Assembly: GCA_016302225.1 (NCBI GenBank)
Contig: JAEDOB010000117.1
Coordinates: forward strand, 1-6,804
Direction: 5' to 3'
Origin: Oscillospiraceae bacterium
Lineage (GTDB): Bacteria; Bacillota; Clostridia; Oscillospirales; Ruminococcaceae
DNA: 6,804 bases
Shown here in pieces: positions 1 through 6,663 of this stretch (positions are counted from its first letter, which is position 1; each line of letters starts with the position of its first letter). Position numbers and translations under genes: made by a program. Under the pieces are notes generated by a model. The model saw only the letters and a program-made list of their open reading frames with translations. It ran no database searches and was not told where the DNA came from.

Positions 1-920
1 CCAACGACTACGCCGCTATTTTAGGTCTTCCCAATCTGGAATTTATCGAGCTTTCGGGCTGTGAAGCGGAAAACGGCGTTTTTTCCGACAATGCCATTCA
101 GGGCAGAAACAATCTTACTTATATCAGTCTGCCGAAAAACACCGTGGAAATAGGCAGAGCGGCACTTGCCAACAACAAGCGTCTGACTAAGATAGATATG
201 CCCGCCTGCGTTGAGCGTATACTTGACTATGCCTTTGAAAACTGCGAAGGTCTGACCGATATTACCCTCCCTCTGGGACTGAAAACTCTCTCCCCCGGCG
301 TTTTCAACAACTGCCGTTCACTTACCTCTATTGACCTTCCTATGGGACTCAAGGCTATCCCCGACAACTGCTTCACTCGCTGCTACGGTCTTACCGACCT
401 GCATATCCCCCCTACGGTAGATATTATCGGCATGAACGCTTTCGCCGACTGTGACAGCCTGAAGGGGATATATTTTTATTCGGAAATAGCTCCCACCCCC
501 GGCGGCGGAATGTTCCCGCAAAACGGCAGACCCACCGTCCACGCCGTACCCGACGCTATCGGCTTTGACGACGGCGAATGGACAAAGGCTCCCGTTGAAT
601 ACGACGTTGACCCCGACGCACCCTACTATTACCGTGAAACGGAAGAACCCACAGCCATAGAAGAACCCGTACCGCCCGAAACCCCTCCCGCCGACGATAC
701 CGACAAGGCAGAAGCGGAGGAAACAACCGAAGAAACGGCAGTTTCCGAAAAGACCGAGAAAACCGAAACCGAAGCCGCTCCCGCATCTGCCGAACCTCAG
801 TCAAGCGGCGGAGTATCTGCGGGAACTCTGGTGCTGATAATCGTCATTGTTGTGCTTATCGCATCGGGAGTATCGGCAGCTGTTACGGTTATAATAATCA
901 AGAAAAATAAGAAGGATTGA
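1..920 (+). CDS. BspA-type leucine-rich-repeat surface protein with C-terminal membrane anchor (5' partial)
   Basis: The frame is open from position 3 with no stop before TGA at 918-920, so the gene is cut by the window edge; 305 residues are visible and any signal peptide lies upstream. The GTG at 144 is an internal Val codon, because the repeat pattern continues through it from before. Visible residues 38-152 are five consecutive 23-residue repeats of the LRR_5/BspA type (pattern LTxIxLPxxLxxIxxxAFxxCxx). A less regular repeat precedes them and a cap-like segment follows (about 153-200). Residues about 201-270 are rich in Pro, Glu, Thr and Ala and look like a wall-spanning stalk. Residues 274-299 are a strongly hydrophobic helix followed by KKNKKD, so the repeats should face outside. 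No LPXTG sorting motif is seen. BspA-like LRR proteins often mediate adhesion or protein binding; the ligand here is unknown. The gene sits 17 bases before the MoxR ATPase start and is probably co-transcribed with it. Confidence 0.88.
   Translation, partial: NDYAAILGLPNLEFIELSGCEAENGVFSDNAIQGRNNLTYISLPKNTVEIGRAALANNKRLTKIDMPACVERILDYAFENCEGLTDITLPLGLKTLSPGVFNNCRSLTSIDLPMGLKAIPDNCFTRCYGLTDLHIPPTVDIIGMNAFADCDSLKGIYFYSEIAPTPGGGMFPQNGRPTVHAVPDAIGFDDGEWTKAPVEYDVDPDAPYYYRETEEPTAIEEPVPPETPPADDTDKAEAEETTEETAVSEKTEKTETEAAPASAEPQSSGGVSAGTLVLIIVIVVLIASGVSAAVTVIIIKKNKKD
114..458 (+). repeat. Five tandem 23-codon leucine-rich repeats
   Basis: Five in-frame units of exactly 69 bases each encode 23-residue LRR_5 repeats, beginning LTYIS, LTKID, LTDIT, LTSID and LTDLH. 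Each has a Leu-Thr start, a Pro near residue 7 and, in most units, a Phe-x-x-Cys (or similar) near residues 18-21. The repeats are conserved as protein rather than as DNA, which points to an old array rather than a recent duplication. Confidence 0.85.
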
Positions 921-922
921 CC

Positions 923-929
923 GAAAGGA
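923..929 (+). promoter_or_regulatory. Ribosome binding site for the MoxR gene
   Basis: GAAAGGA lies 8 bases before the ATG at 938. It favours that start over an in-frame TTG at 917, which overlaps the stop of the LRR gene and would add seven residues that are not part of the MoxR fold. Confidence 0.75.
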
Positions 930-937
930 ATTCCAAT

Positions 938-1867
938 ATGGATAACAGAACTCAGCTTCTTACGGATAACATTGAAAAGGTGATCGTGGGCAAGCATCAG
1001 ACTGTCACTCTGGCGGTCTGTGCGCTGCTGGCGGAGGGACACATTCTTATCGAGGACGTGCCCGGCGTGGGTAAAACACGTCTTGCGGCGGTGCTGGCAA
1101 AATCGGTAAACGGCGAATTCTCCCGAATCCAGCTGACCCCCGACGTTATGCCCTCGGATATTACGGGCTTTACAATGATCGACAGGGACGGAAACTCCTC
1201 CTACTGCAAGGGTGCAGCCTTCTGCAATTTCCTGCTGGCGGACGAGATAAACCGTGCCTCGCCCAAGTCACAGTCAAGCCTTCTGGAGGTCATGGAGGAG
1301 CGTCAGATAAGTATTGACGGCGTGACCCACACTCTCCCCCGTCCCTTTATGACCATTGCAACCCAAAATCCCGTGGAAACCTACGGCACCTATCATCTCC
1401 CCGAAGCGCAGATGGACAGATTTCTTATGAAGCTGTCCATGGGCTATCCCACCGTGGAGGACGAGCTTTCCATTCTGGCGAGAAGCGAAAGGGAGATAAC
1501 CGAAAAGACCGTTGATGCCGTCCTGACTGCGGAGGACATTTGCGATATGCAGGACAAGGTGCGAAACGGCGTTACCGTGTCGGAAAATGTGAGAAAATAT
1601 ATCATTGCCATATGCGCAGCCACACGCTCCACCGACCTTATCAGGCTGGGTGTCAGCCCCCGAGGAACCATTGCCCTTTTCAGGACGGCAAAGGCGGCTG
1701 CATATATCAACGGCAGAGATTTCGTCACACCCGACGATGTAAAGGCGGTAGCTGTCCCCGTGCTGGCTCACAGACTTATCCTTTCCCCCAAGGGCAAGGC
1801 GCAGTTTGCGTCGCAGGAAGAAGCCATGGCGGCGTTGGCGGGGAAGGTTTTAGTTCCAAGCGTTTAA
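938..1867 (+). CDS. MoxR-family AAA+ ATPase
   Basis: This 309-residue protein has the usual length and order of a MoxR ATPase. It is expected to be cytoplasmic and to use ATP hydrolysis to remodel or activate partner proteins, typically von Willebrand A or DUF58 proteins encoded beside it. Visible motifs are Walker A (VPGVGKT, Lys46-Thr47), Walker B (FLLADEINR, Asp102-Glu103), sensor 1 (ATQNP, Asn144), the arginine-finger region (LPEAQMDRF, Arg161) and sensor 2 (GVSPRGT, Arg242). The C-terminal helical lid runs from about residue 190 to the end. No key ATPase residue is missing. The start is the ATG at 938, preceded by a good ribosome binding site. The LRR gene ends 17 bases upstream and the DUF58 gene follows after an unusually long 136-base gap containing an inverted repeat. 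The family assignment is firm; the exact client is inferred from the neighbours. Confidence 0.95.
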   Translation: MDNRTQLLTDNIEKVIVGKHQTVTLAVCALLAEGHILIEDVPGVGKTRLAAVLAKSVNGEFSRIQLTPDVMPSDITGFTMIDRDGNSSYCKGAAFCNFLLADEINRASPKSQSSLLEVMEERQISIDGVTHTLPRPFMTIATQNPVETYGTYHLPEAQMDRFLMKLSMGYPTVEDELSILARSEREITEKTVDAVLTAEDICDMQDKVRNGVTVSENVRKYIIAICAATRSTDLIRLGVSPRGTIALFRTAKAAAYINGRDFVTPDDVKAVAVPVLAHRLILSPKGKAQFASQEEAMAALAGKVLVPSV

Positions 1868-1877
1868 ACAGCCGTTT

Positions 1878-1951
1878 TTGTAGGGGACGGGTTTCCCGTC
1901 CCGTCTTGACGATGTATGTGTGTTGCGGGACGGGAAACCCGTCCCCTACAA
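1878..1951. repeat. Perfect 26-bp inverted repeat with nested palindromes, between the MoxR and DUF58 genes
   Basis: Left arm 1878-1903 and right arm 1926-1951 are exact reverse complements, separated by a 22-base loop. Each arm is itself a small hairpin: GGGACGGG, a three-base TTT or AAA loop, then CCCGTCCC (1884-1902 and 1927-1945). The element can therefore fold as one long stem or as two short stems side by side. It has no T-tract after it, so it is not a standard intrinsic terminator. It resembles REP- or MITE-like intergenic elements and accounts for most of a gap that is long compared with the 2- and 17-base spacings elsewhere in the operon. It encodes no transposase. Possible roles are mRNA processing or stabilising the upstream transcript; neither is shown by the sequence alone. 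Confidence 0.9.
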
Positions 1952-1993
1952 GTCTAGTCAGGACATTTTACGTTCTGTTTCAAGGCTCGTTTT

Positions 1994-1998
1994 GGGAG
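1994..1998 (+). promoter_or_regulatory. Ribosome binding site for the DUF58 gene
   Basis: GGGAG lies 5 bases before the ATG at 2004. It supports that start over an in-frame GTG at 1920, whose extra 28 codons would run through the right arm of the inverted repeat. Confidence 0.65.
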
Positions 1999-2003
1999 AT
2001 AAT

Positions 2004-3263
2004 ATGAAAAAGAATATCAAGCGAATTTTGGGCTATCTGACTGCCGTTGCGCTGACGGTGGCGTTTGCCCTGCTTATTGATGGAAAGATCGGTTGGTTTT
2101 TCCTTACTGTGCTTATCTGCGCCGCATTTCTGTCATGGTTTGCGGCGTTTTTTACAAGCAAAAGCATTTCTGTTGAGGCGGATTCGGACAATACCATGCT
2201 TTATAAGGGCGAGCGGCTGCGGCTGAAAGCGTCGGTGAAATGCCGTTTTCCCTTTCCTGCGGCACTTATTTCGGTGCGTCTGGCGGAAAGCGGACGGCTT
2301 GTGTCCTGTTCGGGAACGAGCGGTGCGGTATTTATGCCGTCGCCGAAAATGACCGAGGAGGGTGCGGAAAATTCCTGCCGTATTGACGAGGAATATGTGG
2401 CAAGGCTGTGGGGAACTGCGGCTGTGGGCATTACCGAATGTACCGTCAGCGACCTGCTGGGATTTTTTACCTTTGAGATTTACAAGGAGCGTGGGCTGGG
2501 GGACTATCTTTTCAAAGTGTCCGTATGTCCCGATATTCCCGAAATAACCGACGAAACGGGGCTTGTCCGCTACATCTGCGCCACCGCCTATGCCGACGAC
2601 AGCGAGGAAACCAAGGAATCCCACTCCTTCACGGGCGGCACGGCAGGCTATGAACACCGTGACTACTACCCCGGCGACCCCATAAAGCGCATAAACTGGA
2701 AGCTTTCCGCCAAGCGGGACAAGCTTATGGTTCGCCTTGACGACGAGGTTATCTCCTCCAAGCAGGTGATAATTCTCGACTGCGTTTCCTTCTCGCGAAA
2801 GGGAATGTCCCCCGAGCAGTCTGCGGCTGTGGATATGGTCTGCCAGACTGCCGCAGAAGCCATGCTGGGTATCGTTCTGGAGCTTGTGAAAACGGGCGTG
2901 GGCTGCCTTGTCAGCGTGCTTTACGGCAGGGAACGCCGCCTTTCGGAGATAACTTCATTGGAGGAGCTGCAACGGTTTCGGACGGAGCTTTCTCATGCGG
3001 AAATGGGCGAGCTGTCCCCCGACCTTGCCGAAATGCGTATCCCCGAGGACATGGCGGCAATGGCGGGAAAAGATGCTCCCGTTATTCTTTTCACAGCCTG
3101 CCCCGACAGGAGCCTTGCGGAGCTTGCTGCGGCAAGAGCGTCCGTCTGCGGCGGAATAATTTGCTGTTCGGCGGACATTTCTCCCGCAGGATTTACCGAA
3201 TACGGCGGATTTTCCGACCTGAGAATAGTTGACAGTGAGTACGTTATCCGAAAGGGGGACTGA
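2004..3263 (+). CDS. DUF58-domain membrane-anchored protein, MoxR partner
   Basis: The 419-residue protein begins with two closely spaced hydrophobic helices (about residues 8-25 and 28-50), joined by a short turn, which places the rest in the cytoplasm. Residues about 52-190 look like a beta-rich region. The DUF58 signature follows: HRDYYPGD, then I-N-W-K and a Ser-Ala-Lys-Arg run (residues 218-240), the conserved R-x-Y-x-x-GD…I-x-W-K pattern. A von Willebrand A-like segment starts at VIILD (Asp259). DUF58 proteins are regularly encoded next to MoxR ATPases and are thought to be their substrates or partners; their biochemistry is poorly known. The metal-binding DxSxS motif of true vWA domains is not intact here (D259 is followed by C-V-S-F-S). 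Start chosen at ATG 2004, since an upstream GTG at 1920 would translate the palindrome. The next gene starts 2 bases after the stop, indicating translational linkage. Confidence 0.9.
   Translation: MKKNIKRILGYLTAVALTVAFALLIDGKIGWFFLTVLICAAFLSWFAAFFTSKSISVEADSDNTMLYKGERLRLKASVKCRFPFPAALISVRLAESGRLVSCSGTSGAVFMPSPKMTEEGAENSCRIDEEYVARLWGTAAVGITECTVSDLLGFFTFEIYKERGLGDYLFKVSVCPDIPEITDETGLVRYICATAYADDSEETKESHSFTGGTAGYEHRDYYPGDPIKRINWKLSAKRDKLMVRLDDEVISSKQVIILDCVSFSRKGMSPEQSAAVDMVCQTAAEAMLGIVLELVKTGVGCLVSVLYGRERRLSEITSLEELQRFRTELSHAEMGELSPDLAEMRIPEDMAAMAGKDAPVILFTACPDRSLAELAAARASVCGGIICCSADISPAGFTEYGGFSDLRIVDSEYVIRKGD
3251..3258 (+). promoter_or_regulatory. Ribosome binding site for the transglutaminase-like gene (GTG start)
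   Basis: AAAGGGGG lies inside the last codons of the DUF58 gene, 7 bases before the GTG at 3266. It supports the GTG as the start codon and suggests that ribosomes finishing DUF58 restart here. Confidence 0.75.
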
Positions 3264-3265
3264 CG

Positions 3266-5536
3266 GTGACTGCCGAAAAAAGCGAAAAATACTATAAATA
3301 CGGCAGCTTTCGGGAATTTTTCTCCCGTGCCGTCACGGACCGCTCCCTTTCCATGGTCTATGCAATGCTTATCCAGCTTGCCATAATCGACGTTCTGGGA
3401 CAGGGGTTTCTGTCGGTTTATACGCTGGGTATAATCTTCGGAACGGTCTTTTTCAACCTAATCTGCGACTTCACCAACCGCACAAAGCTTGCGGGAAAGC
3501 TTGTCTATGTGGTGACGATGTTTATCGTGTGGAACGTAATGGTTCGTATGGTATTCGTCAGCTTCGGGGACTATAACTATTTTATGGCATGGTTCTTCGG
3601 GGATAATCCCAATGTGGAACGGGCGGCGGCGTACACCTTCGTCTGCTGGCTGGGCTTCTGCTTTTTCATAAGCTCGGTGGTGTTCTACTTCTCGGAGGTC
3701 GCCTTCCGTCGGCTTTACCTGCTGATGATCGGGCTTATTCCCTGCGTGCTTTACGTCAAGCGTGAGCAGGATCTTCCCTACGTTTATATGGTGCTGCTTA
3801 TCGGGACATATCTGCTGCTGACGCTGCGGGACAGGTACAAAAAGCTGTCTGCGGAGGAGCGGCTGTCCCTGAAAATAAGCGGCGGCGGACGGCTGTTTCT
3901 CGGCGGATTTGCGGCGGCTGCCGTTATCCTCGGGCTGATGATACCAAAATCGGAGGACACTCCCTACAAGATAGATTTCGACAAGGTAGCCGAGGACGCC
4001 GCTATTGCCGTTCAGGGTGCAATGTCATCATTTACCAGATATTCGGGAAATGCAGACTTCTATTCGTCCCTTTCCGACAAGGATTTATACTATGTGTATA
4101 CAGACGAACCCTTCTATCTGAAACGCCAGATATTCACCGACTTCAACGGCGAACGCTGGGACGCAGGGGACAGTATGCAAAACGGCGTTTCCGACTGGAA
4201 AAGATACTTCTCCTCTCTCAATTACAAGGACTTGCGAGATGCCCTTCAAAAGGCGTGCGAGCTTGAACCAAAGCTTATCGAACGGTACGGCATTGACAAA
4301 ATTGCGGAGGGCGGGCGTATCTCCGACGAGGAAAAGAAGGCAATGATAGTCCCCATGATGCCTTCTCAATGCTTTGTCAGCCCCCTGAGAACCGTCAATC
4401 TGCGGGGAAATCCCCTTGCGGACAAGACCTCACGGACAATTAACGGCGAAATGTACTGCTGGGAGGACAGCAAGCTGCAAACGGTGGACAGCTCTTACAG
4501 CATTACCTACTATTCGGAGTATTCTGCGCTGAAATGGGCGTCCCTTATGGAGGGCAGCCTTCCCGCCGAGGATATGTCCGCCTGGAAAAATCTGCTAATA
4601 GAAGCGGACGGTGTTCTGCGGAAAAATAAGCAGAAGGAGCTTACAACCACCGTTGAGGATTTTCTCGACGAATATTATAACGCCGAAAAGATACTGAATT
4701 TCTCCGATATAAAGGCGTCCGACAATCTGAAAGCACTGGCGGAGGAATTGACCCGAGGCAAGACCAACGCCCACGAAAAGGCTCTGGCTTTGCAGAATTA
4801 TTTCATCACAAACGGCTTTGAATACGACCTGGGCTACCGTCCGCCGAGCGGAATGGACACCCCCGATTATTTCGTGTTTACGAGCAAGCGGGGCACCTGC
4901 TCCGATTTTGCCACCGCCTTCTGCCTGATGGCAAGCTCCGTGGGACTTCCCGTCAGATACGCCGAGGGCTACACCATGTCACTGTATGCGGAAAACACCG
5001 AAAATACGCAGTTCACGGGCTATGTTGTCAAGGAGAAGAACGCCCACGCATTCCCCGAGGTGTACATTTCGGGCACGGGCTGGATGACCTTCGAGCCGAC
5101 TGTTCCCGCACAGCAGCAGCAAAACGGCAATGTCAGCTACAATCTGACCGTAAGGCAGTATATTATTCTCGGGATATTTGTCCTGCTGGGGATAGGAGCT
5201 GCACTTTTCACCGTGTTCCTGCTGCCCGGCATTTCCGAGAAGCATTTCCGCAAAAAAGCGGCAGCCATCGCCCCCGAAAAGGCGGTGGTGCTGATGTATA
5301 ACCGTATGCTCTCGCAGATTCGCCGCAGAATGAAGGCGGACACCTCCGTAATGTCCGCAGGCTATGTGACAGGCTTCTGCAAGCAGATACTGAACACCGA
5401 TATTTCCCGCCTGCGTTCGGCATTTGAACGTGCCTGCTTCGGCGAAAAGCCCATTTCCGAGGAGGAACGGACAAATGCGCTGGTCTGCTATGAACAGGTG
5501 AGCGAGGCTATCGGGCATATCAAAAAGCGAAAATAA
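3266..5536 (+). CDS. TgpA-type multi-pass membrane transglutaminase-like protein
   Basis: The 756-residue protein has the layout of the TgpA family: N-terminal membrane helices, an exported transglutaminase-like core, one more helix and a cytoplasmic tail. Hydrophobic segments are seen at about 31-49, 51-68, 77-99, 121-143, 150-164, 170-187 and 209-226; basic loops alternate so that residues 227-630 should be outside. The core (about 500-615) contains Cys545 in GTCSDFATA and His594 in NAHAFPEVY, the expected catalytic pair. The third position, usually Asp in a W…DPT motif, is Glu610 in WMTFEPT; Glu is also seen in other family members. Helix 8 is about 631-653 and the basic tail (654-756) resembles DUF4129. 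Such cores may act as cysteine proteases, amidases or crosslinkers; the reaction cannot be read from sequence. The GTG start has a strong ribosome binding site and lies 2 bases after the DUF58 stop. It is probably the last gene of the operon. Confidence 0.92.
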   Translation: MTAEKSEKYYKYGSFREFFSRAVTDRSLSMVYAMLIQLAIIDVLGQGFLSVYTLGIIFGTVFFNLICDFTNRTKLAGKLVYVVTMFIVWNVMVRMVFVSFGDYNYFMAWFFGDNPNVERAAAYTFVCWLGFCFFISSVVFYFSEVAFRRLYLLMIGLIPCVLYVKREQDLPYVYMVLLIGTYLLLTLRDRYKKLSAEERLSLKISGGGRLFLGGFAAAAVILGLMIPKSEDTPYKIDFDKVAEDAAIAVQGAMSSFTRYSGNADFYSSLSDKDLYYVYTDEPFYLKRQIFTDFNGERWDAGDSMQNGVSDWKRYFSSLNYKDLRDALQKACELEPKLIERYGIDKIAEGGRISDEEKKAMIVPMMPSQCFVSPLRTVNLRGNPLADKTSRTINGEMYCWEDSKLQTVDSSYSITYYSEYSALKWASLMEGSLPAEDMSAWKNLLIEADGVLRKNKQKELTTTVEDFLDEYYNAEKILNFSDIKASDNLKALAEELTRGKTNAHEKALALQNYFITNGFEYDLGYRPPSGMDTPDYFVFTSKRGTCSDFATAFCLMASSVGLPVRYAEGYTMSLYAENTENTQFTGYVVKEKNAHAFPEVYISGTGWMTFEPTVPAQQQQNGNVSYNLTVRQYIILGIFVLLGIGAALFTVFLLPGISEKHFRKKAAAIAPEKAVVLMYNRMLSQIRRRMKADTSVMSAGYVTGFCKQILNTDISRLRSAFERACFGEKPISEEERTNALVCYEQVSEAIGHIKKRK

Positions 5537-5572
5537 ACGTCACATATATTTCTATTGTTGCCTAAGTGACGT
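5537..5572. repeat. Short inverted repeat directly after the transglutaminase-like gene stop
   Basis: ACGTCAC (5537-5543) immediately follows the TAA stop and pairs exactly with GTGACGT (5566-5572) across a 22-base AT-rich interval. It could be a weak stem-loop at the operon's end or a protein-binding dyad. The arms are only 7 bp, so chance cannot be excluded. Confidence 0.5.
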
Positions 5573-5579
5573 ATCTAGG

Positions 5580-5614
5580 TGGGTTTTCCCCCGCCGAAGG
5601 CGGGGGAAAACCCA
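5580..5614. terminator. Strong GC-rich stem-loop between the operon and hydE, possible terminator or dispersed repeat
   Basis: A perfect 16-bp stem (5580-5595 with 5599-5614) closes on a three-base GAA loop, and two G-T pairs could extend it outward. Its place 43 bases after the last operon gene and 29 bases before hydE suits a transcription terminator. However, no run of T follows on either strand, so it is not a textbook intrinsic terminator. It may instead be a dispersed palindromic element; its GGGTTTTCCC core resembles the GGGTTTCCC core of the repeat at 1878-1951. Confidence 0.55.
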
Positions 5615-5628
5615 TTAATCAGTAAAAT

Positions 5629-5635
5629 GAAAGGA
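5629..5635 (+). promoter_or_regulatory. Ribosome binding site for hydE
   Basis: GAAAGGA lies 8 bases before the ATG at 5644, the same sequence and spacing as at the MoxR gene. Confidence 0.75.
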
Positions 5636-5643
5636 CCCGTCAA

Positions 5644-6663
5644 ATGAGCGTTTCCGTCAATGACCTTACCGATAATGAGCTTGTAAACCTCATAAGCACT
5701 CATGAATATGACGAAAAGCTGAGAATTCGTGCAGATGAGGTTCGACAAAGCGTCTACGGAAGGGACGTTTATATCCGAGGGCTGATCGAATTCACAAGCT
5801 TTTGCCGCCGAAACTGCCTTTACTGCGGACTGCGCCGTGAAAACCGCCGTGAACGCTACCGCCTGACCGACGAGCAGATCTTCGGCTGCTGCGAAACGGG
5901 CTATTCTCTGGGATTTCGCACCTTTGTCCTGCAAGGCGGCGAGGACGCATTTTTCGACGATCTTCACATCTGCAAAATTGTCAGCGGTATCAAGGAACGG
6001 TTCCCCGACTGCGCCGTCACCCTGTCCATAGGCGAAAAGCCGAGGGAAAGCTATCTCGCATACAAAAAAGCGGGCGCAGACAGATACCTTCTCCGCCACG
6101 AAACCGCCGACCTTGCCCATTACCAAAAGCTCCACCCGCCCGAAATGAGCCTTAAAAACCGTATGCGCTGCCTGTTTGACCTAAAAGAGCTGGGCTATCA
6201 GACGGGCACGGGCTTTATAGTCGGTTCGCCATTTCAGACGGCAGAAACCATTGTAAGCGACCTTCGGTTTATGCAGAAGCTGCAGCCCGAAATGATAGGC
6301 ATAGGCCCCTTTATCCCCGCCGGGGGAACGCCTTTTGCGGGATACCCTGCGGGGGAATTGTCCCTGACGCTTAGGCTTATTTCCATAATACGGCTGATGT
6401 TCCCGAACGCTCTCATACCGTCCACCACCGCCCTGGGTACTATCCACCCGAAGGGACGTGAAATGGGGCTTGCGGCAGGGGCGAATGTGGTCATGCCGAA
6501 CCTGTCCCCGACCTCCGTAAGAAAGCTTTACTCCATCTACGACAACAAAATTTGCACGGGCGATGAAGCCGCTGAATGCCGCCGCTGCCTTGAAAAGCGT
6601 GTTTTGGCTGCGGGGTATCGAATTGTTACCGACTGCGGAGATATTAAAAATACGAATTACTAA
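5644..6663 (+). CDS. hydE: [FeFe]-hydrogenase H-cluster radical SAM maturase HydE
   Basis: The 339-residue protein matches HydE in length and motifs. HydE is a cytoplasmic radical SAM enzyme that, with HydG and HydF, builds the diiron subcluster of the [FeFe]-hydrogenase active site; it acts on a cysteine-bound Fe(CO)2CN precursor made by HydG. The radical SAM cluster motif C-x3-C-x2-C is Cys54, Cys58 and Cys61 in FCRRNCLYCG. HydE hallmarks follow: ENRRERYRL, TFVLQGGED, YLLRHETA, a GIGPFIP segment and ANVVMPN. Near the C-terminus Cys304, Cys312 and Cys315 form C-x7-C-x2-C, the spacing of the accessory iron-sulfur site known in Thermotoga maritima HydE and absent from many homologues. BioB and PylB are related but lack this combination. 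No hydF, hydG or hydrogenase gene is visible in the window. The gene has its own ribosome binding site and lies 107 bases past the operon, behind strong stem-loops, so it is probably transcribed separately; I see no convincing promoter. Confidence 0.95.
   Translation: MSVSVNDLTDNELVNLISTHEYDEKLRIRADEVRQSVYGRDVYIRGLIEFTSFCRRNCLYCGLRRENRRERYRLTDEQIFGCCETGYSLGFRTFVLQGGEDAFFDDLHICKIVSGIKERFPDCAVTLSIGEKPRESYLAYKKAGADRYLLRHETADLAHYQKLHPPEMSLKNRMRCLFDLKELGYQTGTGFIVGSPFQTAETIVSDLRFMQKLQPEMIGIGPFIPAGGTPFAGYPAGELSLTLRLISIIRLMFPNALIPSTTALGTIHPKGREMGLAAGANVVMPNLSPTSVRKLYSIYDNKICTGDEAAECRRCLEKRVLAAGYRIVTDCGDIKNTNY

Noticed and set aside
114..458. Possible CRISPR-like or DNA-level tandem array because of the regular 69-base period
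   Set aside because: The period is that of 23-codon protein repeats; the DNA units differ and there are no conserved repeats with unique spacers.
917..937. Alternative TTG start for the MoxR gene, seven codons upstream
   Set aside because: It overlaps the LRR gene's stop codon, and the GAAAGGA at 923-929 is correctly spaced for the ATG at 938.
1274..1771. 165-codon reading frame on the minus strand, antisense to the MoxR gene
   Set aside because: The sense strand encodes an intact ATPase with all motifs; the antisense product has no recognisable domain. Other long minus-strand frames (for example 2133-2657, 4979-5518, 5575-6135 and 6181-6693) were rejected for the same reason.
1920..2003. 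Alternative GTG start giving the DUF58 protein 28 more residues
   Set aside because: The extension translates the right arm of the inverted repeat and is polar rather than a signal or membrane segment. ATG 2004 has its own ribosome binding site and is followed directly by the expected membrane helix.
1540..2007. 155-codon + strand reading frame overlapping the 3' end of the MoxR gene
   Set aside because: It lies mostly inside the MoxR gene in another frame, runs through the palindrome, and shows no recognisable domain.
5537..5643. A promoter for hydE
   Set aside because: A TTGTTG at 5555-5560 is a poor -35 candidate, and no TATAAT-like hexamer lies at the right distance; the 17-base spacing falls in GGTGGG.
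5627..5647. Six-codon mini reading frame (MKGPVK) whose TGA overlaps the hydE ATG
   Set aside because: It resembles a leader with an ATGA overlap, but it has no ribosome binding site and contains the hydE ribosome binding site itself, so it is most likely chance.
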